Position numbers and translations under genes: made by a program. A stretch of DNA of 64,000 nt from Candidatus Saccharibacteria bacterium UBA6040 (lineage in GTDB: Bacteria > Patescibacteriota > Saccharimonadia > Saccharimonadales > Saccharimonadaceae). Shown here in pieces: positions 8,245 to 16,775 of the stretch. The number at the start of each line of letters is the position of its first letter. The stretch's first letter is position 1. The DNA lies in the NCBI GenBank assembly GCA_002429245.1, contig DIZA01000002.1, positions 124,001-188,000 of the forward strand, in the 5' to 3' direction. The notes below the pieces were generated by a model, which worked only from the letters and a program-made list of their open reading frames with translations, was not told the origin of the DNA and did not search any database.

Positions 8245-9717
8245 ATGTTTCGACGCCCTACTAAAAGACAACTCCTGATTCGTCGCATTATTACCTATGT
8301 TGTGATGGTGATAGCCGTGATCGTGATTGTCGCAGGAACGATTCTCTTCATCCTTGGCTACCGTTTGGATGGTGACAAAGGCAAGCTTGAACAGGGTGCG
8401 CTCGTCCAGTTTGATTCAAAGCCAAACGGTGCTGATGCAAAAATCGACGGAAAATCAATCAACGCTAATACGCCGTCAAAACAGACGGTTATGGCTGGCG
8501 TTCATGCATTTGCGATGAACAAGACTGGTTACCAACCATGGTCAAAGACATTGAATGTCAAAGCAGGAACACTTGAATGGCTTGATTACGTTCGTCTGGT
8601 TCCGAAAGCGCTTCCTGTTGAGTCAGTTGCAAACTATGCGACGATCTATGGCGAAAAAGCCTCACCTGATTACAAATGGCTATTAGTGCAAGAAAAAGCC
8701 GATACGCCAAACTTTCAGTTAGTTGACCTTCGTTCGACGCAAATTAAGACGTCGACGATTTCTTTGCCGACTAGTCTTTACACCGATGCAACCACCGAGG
8801 GTGTGACTCACTCATTCTCGATGGAAAGCTGGGACGCTGACGGCCGTTACGTGATTGTCAGACATACCTTCAACGACAAGTCTGAATACATCGTCATCGA
8901 CACGCAAGATCCCGGCACCAGCGTGAACGTCTCGACATTACTCAGCGTTTCTCTGTCCGAATTAAAATTCTCTGGTACGAGCGGCAATATTCTCTACGGC
9001 CTGAGTGATGGGGTGATCCGAAAACTTGATCTATCTGGTGCGACGATTTCTCGTGGCTTGGTTTCGAACGTGAAGAGTTTCGACATGTTTGATACTAATA
9101 TTATTACCTACACAGGGACTGACCCATCTGACGCCACGCATCAAGTTGCCGGTATTTATCGTGAGGGTGACGAAGTATCACACGTGCTTCGAACTGTTGG
9201 AAACCTAACGACGCCACTGTCGATTGCGTTGACGCAGTACTATAGCGATGATGTCGTTGCGATCTCTGAAGGATTAAAAGTGACGGTCCTGAAGGGTAAC
9301 TTCCCTTCTTCAAGCGATACGCTCAGCGCTAGCCTCAAGCCGTACGATGAGTTTAAGACCACCGCAAACGTCGACACGACGTCGTTTAGCAAAACGGGTG
9401 ACCATTTAATTGTTCAATCGGGCCTAAACTTCGTTAGCTACGAAGTTGAGTACATGCGCCAGACTGGTGCAACTGTCACAACTAGCGAAACCACGCCGCA
9501 CACGATGCAGTGGCTTGACGATGCCTACCTATGGGCTGTCTACGATGGTCACCTCTCAATTCGTGAGTTCGATGGCACAAATACCCATGTCATTATGAAT
9601 ATGGAACCAGGCTTCGATGCAACGCTCAGCCAGAACGGTAAGTACCTATACGGCGTTGCGAAGGCAAGCAACGGCACGAGTTACCAATTACAGCGCGTCA
9701 TGATGATCTTGAACTAG
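8245..9717 (+). CDS. Membrane-anchored PEGA-domain protein with beta-propeller-like region
   Basis: A basic N-terminus and one transmembrane helix (about residues 10-32) precede a PEGA domain (about 45-115) with the typical V-x-F-D-S-K-P-x-G-A and G-Y-Q-P-W elements. The remaining 370 residues are strand-rich with repeated Y-I-V-I-D-like turns, suggesting a degenerate propeller. PEGA proteins are surface-layer or wall associated; the exact role is unknown. TATACT at 8228-8233 lies 11 nt before the ATG at 8245. A GTG at 8239 in the same frame is too close to that box to be preferred. Confidence 0.75.
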   Translation: MFRRPTKRQLLIRRIITYVVMVIAVIVIVAGTILFILGYRLDGDKGKLEQGALVQFDSKPNGADAKIDGKSINANTPSKQTVMAGVHAFAMNKTGYQPWSKTLNVKAGTLEWLDYVRLVPKALPVESVANYATIYGEKASPDYKWLLVQEKADTPNFQLVDLRSTQIKTSTISLPTSLYTDATTEGVTHSFSMESWDADGRYVIVRHTFNDKSEYIVIDTQDPGTSVNVSTLLSVSLSELKFSGTSGNILYGLSDGVIRKLDLSGATISRGLVSNVKSFDMFDTNIITYTGTDPSDATHQVAGIYREGDEVSHVLRTVGNLTTPLSIALTQYYSDDVVAISEGLKVTVLKGNFPSSSDTLSASLKPYDEFKTTANVDTTSFSKTGDHLIVQSGLNFVSYEVEYMRQTGATVTTSETTPHTMQWLDDAYLWAVYDGHLSIREFDGTNTHVIMNMEPGFDATLSQNGKYLYGVAKASNGTSYQLQRVMMILN

Positions 9718-9730
9718 TTTTTTATTCTTT

Positions 9731-10912
9731 CTAGTGACCACCACCGAATAATTTTTCAAAGAGTGTGCCATTATCACCTGGGATGGATGTTGTCGCTGGA
9801 CCTGTCTGTGCGGGCGCTGCGGCTGCGGCGCTTGGATCTGGACTGACTTGCTCGGCTGTCACCAGTAAGCGGTTGAGAGCGGTTCCTAGTGGTGTACATG
9901 TCAGAAGTGTCAGGATAGGTTTCGTTGTTGGGTAGATCAGTGCGCTGACATCGGTTGGCCTGACGACTTGCGTCTTAGTCACGACATAGGTGTATCGCTT
10001 GCCTTTGTAGTTGGCATACACCGTATCACCGACAACCAATTTATCAAGTTGGGCAAAGATGAACTTGTAATCACCTGTATCAAATAAGTCATTACTACTG
10101 TGACCAGCCAGAACGGTATTACCGATTTCACCCGGGTGGCTACTAGCGCCAGCAACTGGGAAATGCGCCAGACCATTTGCCATTGCGGCCATTTGTGAAG
10201 CATTGTCTGTGCCAATGTCATACGTGACGGGCACGTCGACGTTAATCTTTGGAATGATGATGCGAGGGTCTTGCGACACGACGTTATCACTACTTGGATC
10301 GACGACGATATTTTGTGGGTCAATGCTCCCCGGAGACACGTAGGCTTTGACGTTGGCGATAAATACTTGGTTGTACTGGATAAAGACAAAGATGGCGACG
10401 ACACCGACGGCTGAAAGAATTGGGACGAAGTGACGGCTTTTTCGGATTTTGGTGGCAGAAGCCTGCACTTTCCCCAGTAGTTTTTGGCGGAGTTCGTATA
10501 ATGCTTGGTCGTTCGACAATGCTTCGGGCGTTTCTTCTGGCCCTTCTGATTCAGCTGGCTGGGTACTAAAGTAGCCTTCTTTTTTAACATCAGGTTGGCC
10601 TGAGGTAACGTTGGCCTTTTCGGCCAAAGCTTGCACGGGGTTTTTTGCCTGCGCTGTATAGAAGTTTTCGTAATATTTCTGGTAGTAGTTCTGCCAGGCA
10701 GTATGGTACTCTTTCCACTGCTCTGCCTCAGGTTTTGGGTGTGGATTATGGGTGCGGTGGTATGTGCTGGGTTCTTGTTGAGGTTGAGCTTTTGCTTCAG
10801 CTTCGGTGTGTACTTCGCTGGTATAAAGAGTGTCGATTTGAGACCGAATAACGTTAGCTGCCGCAGTTTGCTGCGTTTTCTCGTCGTCAGGACTGCTTTC
10901 GTCGGGGTTCAT
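9731..10912 (-). CDS. Sortase (class D/E-like) with long N-terminal cytoplasmic extension
   Basis: This is a membrane transpeptidase that cuts a sorting signal and attaches the protein to a surface acceptor. A hydrophilic Gln/Tyr/Glu-rich region of about 160 residues precedes one transmembrane helix (about 162-180). The sortase domain carries the complete triad: H271 (L-A-G-H), C339 (L-L-T-C-T) and R348 (N-R-L-L-V). The extension is unusually long for a sortase and could bind a cytoplasmic or membrane partner. An extended TACAAT lies about 25 nt upstream, and a weak AGGAA site precedes the ATG. Its substrates are not obvious in this window. Confidence 0.88.
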   Translation of the reverse strand: MNPDESSPDDEKTQQTAAANVIRSQIDTLYTSEVHTEAEAKAQPQQEPSTYHRTHNPHPKPEAEQWKEYHTAWQNYYQKYYENFYTAQAKNPVQALAEKANVTSGQPDVKKEGYFSTQPAESEGPEETPEALSNDQALYELRQKLLGKVQASATKIRKSRHFVPILSAVGVVAIFVFIQYNQVFIANVKAYVSPGSIDPQNIVVDPSSDNVVSQDPRIIIPKINVDVPVTYDIGTDNASQMAAMANGLAHFPVAGASSHPGEIGNTVLAGHSSNDLFDTGDYKFIFAQLDKLVVGDTVYANYKGKRYTYVVTKTQVVRPTDVSALIYPTTKPILTLLTCTPLGTALNRLLVTAEQVSPDPSAAAAAPAQTGPATTSIPGDNGTLFEKLFGGGH

Positions 10913-10978
10913 ATCTTTGATTCCTACTGGTTTCTATTGTACAATACATTGGTACTTTTCAGTAGTAGAGTCGCTTAT

Positions 10979-11131
10979 GCCGCGGTGGTGTCAAATATGA
11001 GTAGACACGCCAGGCGACGCAAAAAGTATGCCGCGGTGGTGTCAAATATGAGTAGACACGCTAGGCGACGCAAAAAATATGCCGCGGTGGTGTCAAATAT
11101 GAGTAGACACGCTAGGCGACGCAAAAAATAT
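10979..11131 (+). repeat. Three 51-bp tandem repeats built from tRNA-Leu 5' sequence
   Basis: Units start at 10979, 11030 and 11081, and the real tRNA-Leu starts at 11132 in the same 51-bp register. Each unit begins with the first 12 nt of the tRNA, then carries TCAAATATGAG where the tRNA has GAATGG in its D-loop, and then TAGACACGCTAG, again identical to the tRNA. A GCGACGCAAAAAATAT tail follows. Unit 1 differs from the others at only two bases. Within a unit GTGTC and GACAC can pair as a hairpin. No unit can form a complete tRNA. Confidence 0.9.
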
Positions 11132-11218
11132 GCCGCGGTGGTGGAATGGTAGACACGCTAGACTCAAAATCTGGTGTCCTTCATGGACGTACCGGTTCAA
11201 ATCCGGTTCGCGGTACCA
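11132..11218 (+). tRNA. tRNA-Leu (CAA)
   Basis: An 87-nt tRNA with a long variable arm and encoded CCA. The acceptor GCCGCGG pairs with TCGCGGT (two G-U pairs). The anticodon loop is CTCAAAA, anticodon CAA. The T-loop is TTCAAAT. It directly abuts three tandem partial copies of its own 5' part. Confidence 0.94.
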
Positions 11219-11220
11219 AA

Positions 11221-11253
11221 GAAAAAAGCTCGTCGTTATGGCGGGCTTTTTTC
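11221..11253 (+). terminator. Intrinsic terminator after tRNA-Leu
   Basis: AAAAAAGCTCG and CGGGCTTTTTT form a stem around a 9-nt loop, followed by T residues. The A-rich arm means it can also serve the minus-strand gene ending at 11254. Confidence 0.85.
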
Positions 11254-12288
11254 TTAGGCGATTTGTTCGTTTTCGATGGCGTTCTGTAGATCTTCTTGGA
11301 CGACATCCGCGCGCAGTTCGGGCAAGATTCGAGCCGAAAGATTATGGACTGCTTGGTTCATGAATGGCTTTCGTCCCCTACTGAGTTCAATTGCGATCCG
11401 ACGTGAGCGCATGAATGCTGGCTTTGCGACGGCACGAGGCGGTTTGTTAATCGGACGTTCGCTGAGTAAGCTCAGGGCGAGTTGGCCTGGAAGGTTTTGT
11501 CGCCGACCAGCATGGCGCATTGTATAGGCTGTATTGCCAAGCTCGTGGGCACTGTCGATAACAGTCGCAAAGTGTGCGTCATAGTGTTTTTTGTCGACAT
11601 CATCACTGATGTCGACGGTATTTGTTTTCACCTGCAATCCTTGAACCTGTTTTGTCACCGTGTCGATGAGGAGAGCATCGACGTTGCGCCAAAAAGCACG
11701 TGGATTGTGCTCGAATAATTCGGGTGCAGGCAGTGCGATCAGGCCGGGTTCTTTTTTCATAAGTTCCATGAGGACGATAATCGCGTCGGCTTCAGAAAGT
11801 GTTCCCTTGAGGCGATTATGCTCTTTGGCTGTTTCGATGCTTGGGTTCTCGTCTATTTTCCTGAGGCGATTGCTGGGTTCGGCCATTGTGATCGCAAGAT
11901 GCGCCTGCATATCTGCTATTTCGGGCACTGAGTACGCGTTGGTCTCATGGTAAAGCAAGCTGTACCAAAGAAACGTAAGGGGTCCATTAATTTGGTGAAA
12001 ACTAAATTCGCTTGAAATGTCGCTTTCGATCAATGGGTCGTCAATCTCGTTTGCGCGCTTCATGAGGGTATTGAGGTTAATTTGTGACCACGCGAAGTAT
12101 TCTGTCATTTTTTCGATGAATACTTCTTTTTCTGGAGGTTGATTACCGACAAGATAGTTTTTTAAAATGTCATTAAAAAAACGCATCCACTCGCGTGGTG
12201 CTTCAAGTAGTTCGCGCCGTTCAAGATTGCTCGGAAGTTTCTTTTCCGGCAAGTCTTGGTACGCTCTTCCGAACCGACGGTTATCCAT
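11254..12288 (-). CDS. Conserved-looking soluble protein of unknown function
   Basis: I do not recognise this 344-residue protein. It is soluble, alpha-rich and charged. Around residue 240 a segment reads D-x-L-L-I-D, then about nine residues, then L-Q-V-K-T, which resembles the D...Q-x-K core of PD-(D/E)XK nucleases; the match is weak and unproven. I chose the ATG at 12288 because TTGATA, a 17-nt spacer and TATAAA place a promoter 7 nt before it. An in-frame start further out at 12324 would overlap that promoter. Confidence 0.65.
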   Translation of the reverse strand: MDNRRFGRAYQDLPEKKLPSNLERRELLEAPREWMRFFNDILKNYLVGNQPPEKEVFIEKMTEYFAWSQINLNTLMKRANEIDDPLIESDISSEFSFHQINGPLTFLWYSLLYHETNAYSVPEIADMQAHLAITMAEPSNRLRKIDENPSIETAKEHNRLKGTLSEADAIIVLMELMKKEPGLIALPAPELFEHNPRAFWRNVDALLIDTVTKQVQGLQVKTNTVDISDDVDKKHYDAHFATVIDSAHELGNTAYTMRHAGRRQNLPGQLALSLLSERPINKPPRAVAKPAFMRSRRIAIELSRGRKPFMNQAVHNLSARILPELRADVVQEDLQNAIENEQIA

Positions 12289-12295
12289 AATATTT

Positions 12296-12324
12296 TTTAT
12301 ACCATTTTTTAGTATTTTTATCAA
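12296..12324 (-). promoter_or_regulatory. Near-consensus promoter 7 nt before the ATG at 12288
   Basis: TTGATA (12324-12319), a 17-nt spacer and TATAAA (12301-12296, extended TGG) on the minus strand. This is one of the clearest leaderless-type promoters in the window. Confidence 0.7.
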
Positions 12325-12326
12325 GG

Positions 12327-13115
12327 TTATGTATGAATTGAACTAGCAATTGCTTCAACTGGTTTTGAGGGGTTCCAGAGCCAATACGACGCTGCTTTGG
12401 CGGCAACGGTTCCTCGCCAGATCATCATGGGGTTTTCCCAGTACTGGCTGACCACGTCTCCCCCGCTGGCGATGACTAAATGGTCTTTATGAAGTACCAC
12501 GATCGTGACGGGATACGTAATGGTGAATTTGTGCACCGCTTCGACAAGATTTGTCAGTTGCATGCTAAATGTTAACACTTTCGGGTAATAGACTGACTGA
12601 AACAGCTTTTGGAGCTGCGCAAACGACGCAACCAGTACCGTTTTTGGCCTTTCGACCAACAGTTCGGCACTATTTTTGACCAAATCGATCGCATCGCGTG
12701 TCAAAATGAGCTGTCCTTCGTATTTTTCAATGAATTGTTCGTACAAGATAGCAGTTTCACTACTACGTCCTGCATCGCCGATGAGGAGGACGGCATCCGC
12801 CCAGGCGCTCATAGCGTTCATTTCGTCGAGGGCGTCCTTATTGAGGCTTCCAGAGGGGTTTGTTGGTCCAAAAACGGCGTCGGTGATTGTTGGCGGAATT
12901 GTTTTTCTCAAAACATCAGGCAACAGGACGCGGATATTGCCCGTACCTGTCCCAAGTGCAACTGAATACGCCTCGGCAACACCTGCGAAGCCAAGTTTAT
13001 TACCCCCGATGATCCCTAGCTTTCCGGCCATAGATTTTCGTTCAGGTTTGCTCCACTCGATATCAGGGTAAAGCGGTGCTTCGATAGTTTGTTTTTTCCA
13101 GTAAGAAAAGTCCAT
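12327..13115 (-). CDS. YjeF C-terminal-like protein (possible NAD(P)H-hydrate dehydratase)
   Basis: This 262-residue ribokinase-fold protein resembles the ADP-dependent NAD(P)HX dehydratase domain of YjeF, which repairs hydrated NAD(P)H. The start of the domain reads G-K-L-G-I-I-G-G, followed by F-A-G-V-A-E-A. A later S-G-G-D-V resembles the catalytic G-x-G-D motif. Several other family positions are degenerate, so activity is uncertain. Its start codon overlaps the stop of the upstream P-loop gene (TAATG), so the two are coupled. It is the last gene of an operon that also holds Nudix and exonuclease III genes. Confidence 0.62.
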   Translation of the reverse strand: MDFSYWKKQTIEAPLYPDIEWSKPERKSMAGKLGIIGGNKLGFAGVAEAYSVALGTGTGNIRVLLPDVLRKTIPPTITDAVFGPTNPSGSLNKDALDEMNAMSAWADAVLLIGDAGRSSETAILYEQFIEKYEGQLILTRDAIDLVKNSAELLVERPKTVLVASFAQLQKLFQSVYYPKVLTFSMQLTNLVEAVHKFTITYPVTIVVLHKDHLVIASGGDVVSQYWENPMMIWRGTVAAKAASYWLWNPSKPVEAIASSIHT

Positions 13116-13837
13116 TACTTTGATCGTACCGCGAGGTCTTTGGCGATAGCAAGCATTTCAGCGATATCTTCGAGCGCTTTGTCCTTGTCGTCACCTACTC
13201 CACTTCCCACTGAGATATTGATGAGCACATTTGCGGCATGTGCGAGGCCATCTTTGCCAATACGATTACGAATAAATTCAAGCTCGTCGGCATGTTCTTG
13301 GGCATACGTCAGATTGACGACCGCTTCTTCCATACGACCCACATTAGGGTTTGGTCCAAGTACTGCGTGCCATGCATTTCCAGGAAGTGTGACGTATGAG
13401 TGTGTGTCGCGCTTAAACCCGGCCTTCCTCATCTGCGGAACTCCATTAGGGAGCATCGGCAGGTAGTTGTGTAGTGCGGGATAGCCTTCCGGTAAAGAGC
13501 CGTAGATAAACCCTGTTGGAGAGACAGCGAAGTTAACGACTTCTTCATTATTAATAAGGTACTTTATCTTATTGCTCGTCATGCCTTCGTCGAGAGTTTG
13601 AAAGCTGGCAGTTAACGGATCGCCAGGCTTGCGATGACGATCAGTAATTGAACTAGCAAGAGCACTATCGGGAAGAATTTTGACGACGGCTTCAATAATG
13701 GTTGATTTACCTGTTTTTGTCGGCGCACTGACCATGTGCACCTCTCTATCTTGAATCGCCATACCAACCAAAGTCTCATCGCCTTGGTAGTCGTCCTCTT
13801 TATGATGTAACGCGAGCAGTTCTCCAGATAGGGCCAC
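13115..13837 (-). CDS. P-loop NTPase of unknown function
   Basis: The 240-residue protein has a Walker A-like motif A-P-T-K-T-G-K-S-T at residues 38-46, with Ala in place of the usual first Gly. The surrounding sequence vaguely recalls guanylate-kinase-like proteins, but no family can be assigned. It starts 2 nt past the Nudix stop and overlaps the YjeF-like gene, so it is translationally coupled on both sides. It might be a nucleotide or nucleoside kinase working with the Nudix enzyme; this rests on context only. Confidence 0.65.
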   Translation of the reverse strand: MALSGELLALHHKEDDYQGDETLVGMAIQDREVHMVSAPTKTGKSTIIEAVVKILPDSALASSITDRHRKPGDPLTASFQTLDEGMTSNKIKYLINNEEVVNFAVSPTGFIYGSLPEGYPALHNYLPMLPNGVPQMRKAGFKRDTHSYVTLPGNAWHAVLGPNPNVGRMEEAVVNLTYAQEHADELEFIRNRIGKDGLAHAANVLINISVGSGVGDDKDKALEDIAEMLAIAKDLAVRSK

Positions 13838-13839
13838 AG

Positions 13840-14322
13840 TTAATCGTCCTTAAATTCCACCACCTCGTTAATTGTATGTTCTATTATAACGTCTGCTGCG
13901 TCAAGTTGAAAGTCGGCACTGATCTTGGCACCGTGTAGCACGTGCGGGAGCCAGTACGGATCATCCGACCACATGTCTTTATAGGGGATATCTTCGATTG
14001 GAAACCACCGTGGCGCCATCTCGTCAGATTCGATAGGATCGCCAACCCACTTGGTCGCGATGAAGACGTGGACGTGCATTAAGGTCGGCTCGCCTTTGAA
14101 GTATTCGTCGAATCGAATGTCGGCTACTTTTTCGTAAACAGTTGGTGTGACGTCGATTTCTTCCTGCGTTTCACGGACCATGGCCTGTTCAACCGACTCG
14201 CCTGCTTCGACTTTTCCGCCGACGCCGTTCCAACGCCCTTCACCAAAGCCACGTTTTTTCATGGCAAGTAAAATCTTGTCGTCTCGCCTCAGAAATAGTA
14301 ACGAGAGGACTTTTTTGTTCAC
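13840..14322 (-). CDS. MTH1-like Nudix hydrolase (likely 8-oxo-dGTP diphosphatase)
   Basis: The 160-residue protein contains a full Nudix box at residues 36-58, with R-E-x-x-E-E at 50-55. The stretch M-K-K-R-G-F-G-x-G-R-W-N-G just before it is a signature of MTH1/NUDT1-type enzymes that remove oxidised purine nucleotides. Many bacterial MutT proteins lack this stretch. The GTG start overlaps the exonuclease III stop (TAGTG), so translation is coupled. The role would be to sanitise the nucleotide pool. Confidence 0.85.
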   Translation of the reverse strand: MNKKVLSLLFLRRDDKILLAMKKRGFGEGRWNGVGGKVEAGESVEQAMVRETQEEIDVTPTVYEKVADIRFDEYFKGEPTLMHVHVFIATKWVGDPIESDEMAPRWFPIEDIPYKDMWSDDPYWLPHVLHGAKISADFQLDAADVIIEHTINEVVEFKDD

Positions 14323-15122
14323 TAGATATCCAGTTCTATGCTGACAGGACAGTGGTCAGACCCCATGACGTCAGGGTGAATTGCCGCTGACTTGATGTTA
14401 TCTTTCAGTGCATCGCTAGCGACCCAGTAATCGATCCGCCAACCGACGTTCCGTGCACGAGCATTCGCCCAATGGGTCCACCAGGTGTAGAGTTCGGGTG
14501 TTTCAGGATAGGCGGTTCGGAGTGTGTCGAAAAGGCCAGAACTCTCGAAGTTGTCGAAGCCTTCACGCTCTTCTTTGGTAAAGCCGTGTTTGCCGACGTT
14601 TGGTTTTGGATTAGAAAGATCGATTTCATTATGCGCGACGTTTAAATCACCACTAAAGACGACAGGTTTTGATTCTTCGAGCGCTTTAATATGTTCAAGA
14701 AAAGCTGGATCCCATTGTTTGTGACGGAGGTCCAGACGTGACAAGTCCCCTTTTGAATTTGGTGTGTAAACGGTTACGACCCAGAATTTTTCGAACTCCG
14801 CAGAGATAACGCGTCCTTCTTTTGAAGGGTCACCATAGCTATCGCCTGCCAGGTTGTATTTTGCGGCAATGTCATCAGCGAAGCCGTTAATGACTTGGTG
14901 TGGTTTTACTTTAGAAAAGATCGCTGTGCCACTATAGCCTGCTTTTTCGGCGCTATTCCAATACAAATGGTAACCAGGAAGGTCTAATTCAACCTGTTCT
15001 GGTTTGGCTTTTGTTTCTTGAAGACAGAGCACGTCTGGCTGGTGCTCTTCGATGAAGGTTTGAAAAGTCCCCTTTGTTAAGACTGCCCGAATTCCGTTGA
15101 CGTTCCACGAGTAGAGTTTCAT
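14322..15122 (-). CDS. xth: Exodeoxyribonuclease III (AP endonuclease family)
   Basis: This 266-residue Mg-dependent DNA repair enzyme cuts at abasic sites and trims 3' blocks. It starts M-K-L-Y-S-W-N-V-N-G-I-R, has the metal-binding L-Q-E-T-K near residue 35, and ends with the G-S-D-H-C-P catalytic motif. It is full length. TAAAAT lies 8 nt before the ATG, with no Shine-Dalgarno. It heads the operon of Nudix, P-loop and YjeF-like genes. Confidence 0.93.
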   Translation of the reverse strand: MKLYSWNVNGIRAVLTKGTFQTFIEEHQPDVLCLQETKAKPEQVELDLPGYHLYWNSAEKAGYSGTAIFSKVKPHQVINGFADDIAAKYNLAGDSYGDPSKEGRVISAEFEKFWVVTVYTPNSKGDLSRLDLRHKQWDPAFLEHIKALEESKPVVFSGDLNVAHNEIDLSNPKPNVGKHGFTKEEREGFDNFESSGLFDTLRTAYPETPELYTWWTHWANARARNVGWRIDYWVASDALKDNIKSAAIHPDVMGSDHCPVSIELDI

Positions 15123-15142
15123 ATGTTTCTATTTTATCATCT

Positions 15143-15616
15143 CTAGAGATGCTTGATGAGACGTTTGTTTTCGCGTTCTTGGTCACGAAGTTTGATAGTG
15201 TTTCGCTTGTCGTAATTCTTCTTGCCTTTACCGAGTGCGATGACGAGTTTGATGTGGCGACCTTGCGTCAGAAGTTTGAGCGGGACGATACTCATGCCTG
15301 ATTGTTTTCGGTCGGCCAATTCGTCGATTTGCTTGCGACTGGCGAGAAGTTTTCGTACTGATGTGTCGACTGACCTCCCTCCGTCTGTTTTTGAGTTCAA
15401 TGCAAGGCTAAAGCTTGAGTTATTCAGCCACAACTCGTTGTTTCGAATCGTTACGAACGATCCTTTGAGTTGTACGTGGCCGTCTCGGGCAGCGCGGGCT
15501 TCTCTTCCTGTGAGGACAATTCCAGTGATTAATTCCTCGTCGAGGGCATAGTCAAAAGACGCACGACGGTTGACGATCGCACGGGGCTGAGTAGGCTTTT
15601 TCTTTTTCGTTGCCAT
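15143..15616 (-). CDS. smpB: SsrA-binding protein SmpB
   Basis: SmpB binds tmRNA for ribosome rescue. The protein starts with a Lys-rich tail, then N-R-R-A-S-F-D-Y, G-I-V-L-T-G-R-E-A-R, a C-terminal G-K-G-K-K-N-Y-D-K-R-N-T-I-K and a basic tail, all typical of SmpB. I prefer the ATG at 15616 (157 residues), since TACAAT lies 10 nt upstream. A GTG at 15625 in frame lies 1 nt beyond that box. Confidence 0.95.
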   Translation of the reverse strand: MATKKKKPTQPRAIVNRRASFDYALDEELITGIVLTGREARAARDGHVQLKGSFVTIRNNELWLNNSSFSLALNSKTDGGRSVDTSVRKLLASRKQIDELADRKQSGMSIVPLKLLTQGRHIKLVIALGKGKKNYDKRNTIKLRDQERENKRLIKHL

Positions 15617-15644
15617 AATACTCACTATTGTAACAGATGAAGCT

Positions 15645-16715
15645 TTAGTCTTTGACGAGGGTTTCGATCGTCTTCAAAAGTGCTCGCGCTGAGTTATCCC
15701 AAGTGAACAGAGCGATGTGTTTACGACCGTTCTTGATCAGTTCGTTTCGAAGCGTTTTATCATCAAGTTTTTTGACTTGTTCTGCGAAATCTTTTGGCTT
15801 GGCTGGATTGAAATAGAGCGCACCACCAGCACCAACTTCGTGGAAGATCGGTGTATTACTGACGACCGCAGGAACACCCATGGAAAGTGCCTCTGCGACA
15901 GGAAGTCCATAGCCTTCTTCGTAACTTGCACTGGCTAAAACGGCGTCGTTTGCGAGCAGTGCTTCGTAGGCATCGTCGGTGACACCGCCGTAAAAGCGAA
16001 CATCAGCGCCCTTTGGAATCAGTTTTGTTAACTCTTTTCGACGGGCCGGCGTGATTTTACTCAGCAAGTGGAGCGTTCGTCCTGGAAGCCACTCCATCCC
16101 TTTGATGAGTGTTTCGACGTTTTTATACGGCATAAATGATCCCATGAAGACAATATTTTTTGGACCGTTTTTTTGGACAACTTTGTGGGTATGGAATTTT
16201 TGTGGTGCATTTGGAATCACAATAATTGGTCGCTTGGTCAGTTTCGCTTGTTCGAATTCGCGTTTGACGGTGATGCTGACAGTCGCAACTACGTCTGCGC
16301 CATTTAGGGCGATTCGTTCAGGGACATATGTCAGGTGATATAAGAACCACCCGATTCTCAGTGGTGTGTTGATGTTTGTCGGTGGTTTCAAGTGACGGAA
16401 ATAAATCATGTCGTGCGATGTCAGGATAAGTTTGTACTTTCGTCCTGCGGATCCCATCGTCTGCATTGGTGAAAAGACAACGTCTGGTTCGTACTTGTTC
16501 AGGACACTGGCCGTGAACGGCTCTTTCGCAGATATTGGTGAGTGAATTTTGATGTACTTCGCATTTTTTGGTAAAAATTGAATTTGTGCAGGGTCCCAGA
16601 TAAGGAATGTAACATCGGTAATTTTGGCGAGTGCATTGCCGAGTTCGGCCGAGTAGCGGCTCACACCGTCATGGAAATCAGTTCGAATATAACGGGCATC
16701 ATAGAACAGTTTCAT
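15645..16715 (-). CDS. GT4-family glycosyltransferase
   Basis: This 356-residue GT-B fold enzyme has an N-terminal acceptor domain and a C-terminal nucleotide-sugar domain with E-E-G-Y-G-L-P-V-A-E-A followed by G-V-P-A-V-V. It probably adds a sugar to a lipid or surface glycan in the cytoplasm. I chose the ATG at 16715 because the reading frame upstream runs into the divergent gene's promoter, and TACAAT lies 8 nt upstream of this ATG. It is divergent from a second GT4 gene across about 60 bp, which suggests joint regulation. Confidence 0.9.
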   Translation of the reverse strand: MKLFYDARYIRTDFHDGVSRYSAELGNALAKITDVTFLIWDPAQIQFLPKNAKYIKIHSPISAKEPFTASVLNKYEPDVVFSPMQTMGSAGRKYKLILTSHDMIYFRHLKPPTNINTPLRIGWFLYHLTYVPERIALNGADVVATVSITVKREFEQAKLTKRPIIVIPNAPQKFHTHKVVQKNGPKNIVFMGSFMPYKNVETLIKGMEWLPGRTLHLLSKITPARRKELTKLIPKGADVRFYGGVTDDAYEALLANDAVLASASYEEGYGLPVAEALSMGVPAVVSNTPIFHEVGAGGALYFNPAKPKDFAEQVKKLDDKTLRNELIKNGRKHIALFTWDNSARALLKTIETLVKD

Positions 16716-16723
16716 ATTCACAC

Positions 16724-16767
16724 ATTGTACCACGGGGTCGCGACCGCTTCCCGAAGCATGGTATAAT
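16724..16767. promoter_or_regulatory. Back-to-back -10 boxes between two glycosyltransferase genes
   Basis: A minus-strand TACAAT (16729-16724) and a plus-strand TATAAT (16762-16767), both of extended TGG type, each lie exactly 8 nt before their ATG. No Shine-Dalgarno is seen on either side. Confidence 0.65.
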
Positions 16768-16775
16768 AAGCCAAT

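Noticed and set aside
10979..11131. CRISPR-like array
   Set aside because: The units are directly tandem without variable spacers, and no cas genes are nearby.
10631..11152. Plus-strand frame encoding three perfect 17-residue repeats
   Set aside because: The repeats arise because 51 bp is divisible by three; the frame runs antisense through the sortase gene and into tRNA-Leu, with no ribosome site. It is the tRNA-derived repeat array.
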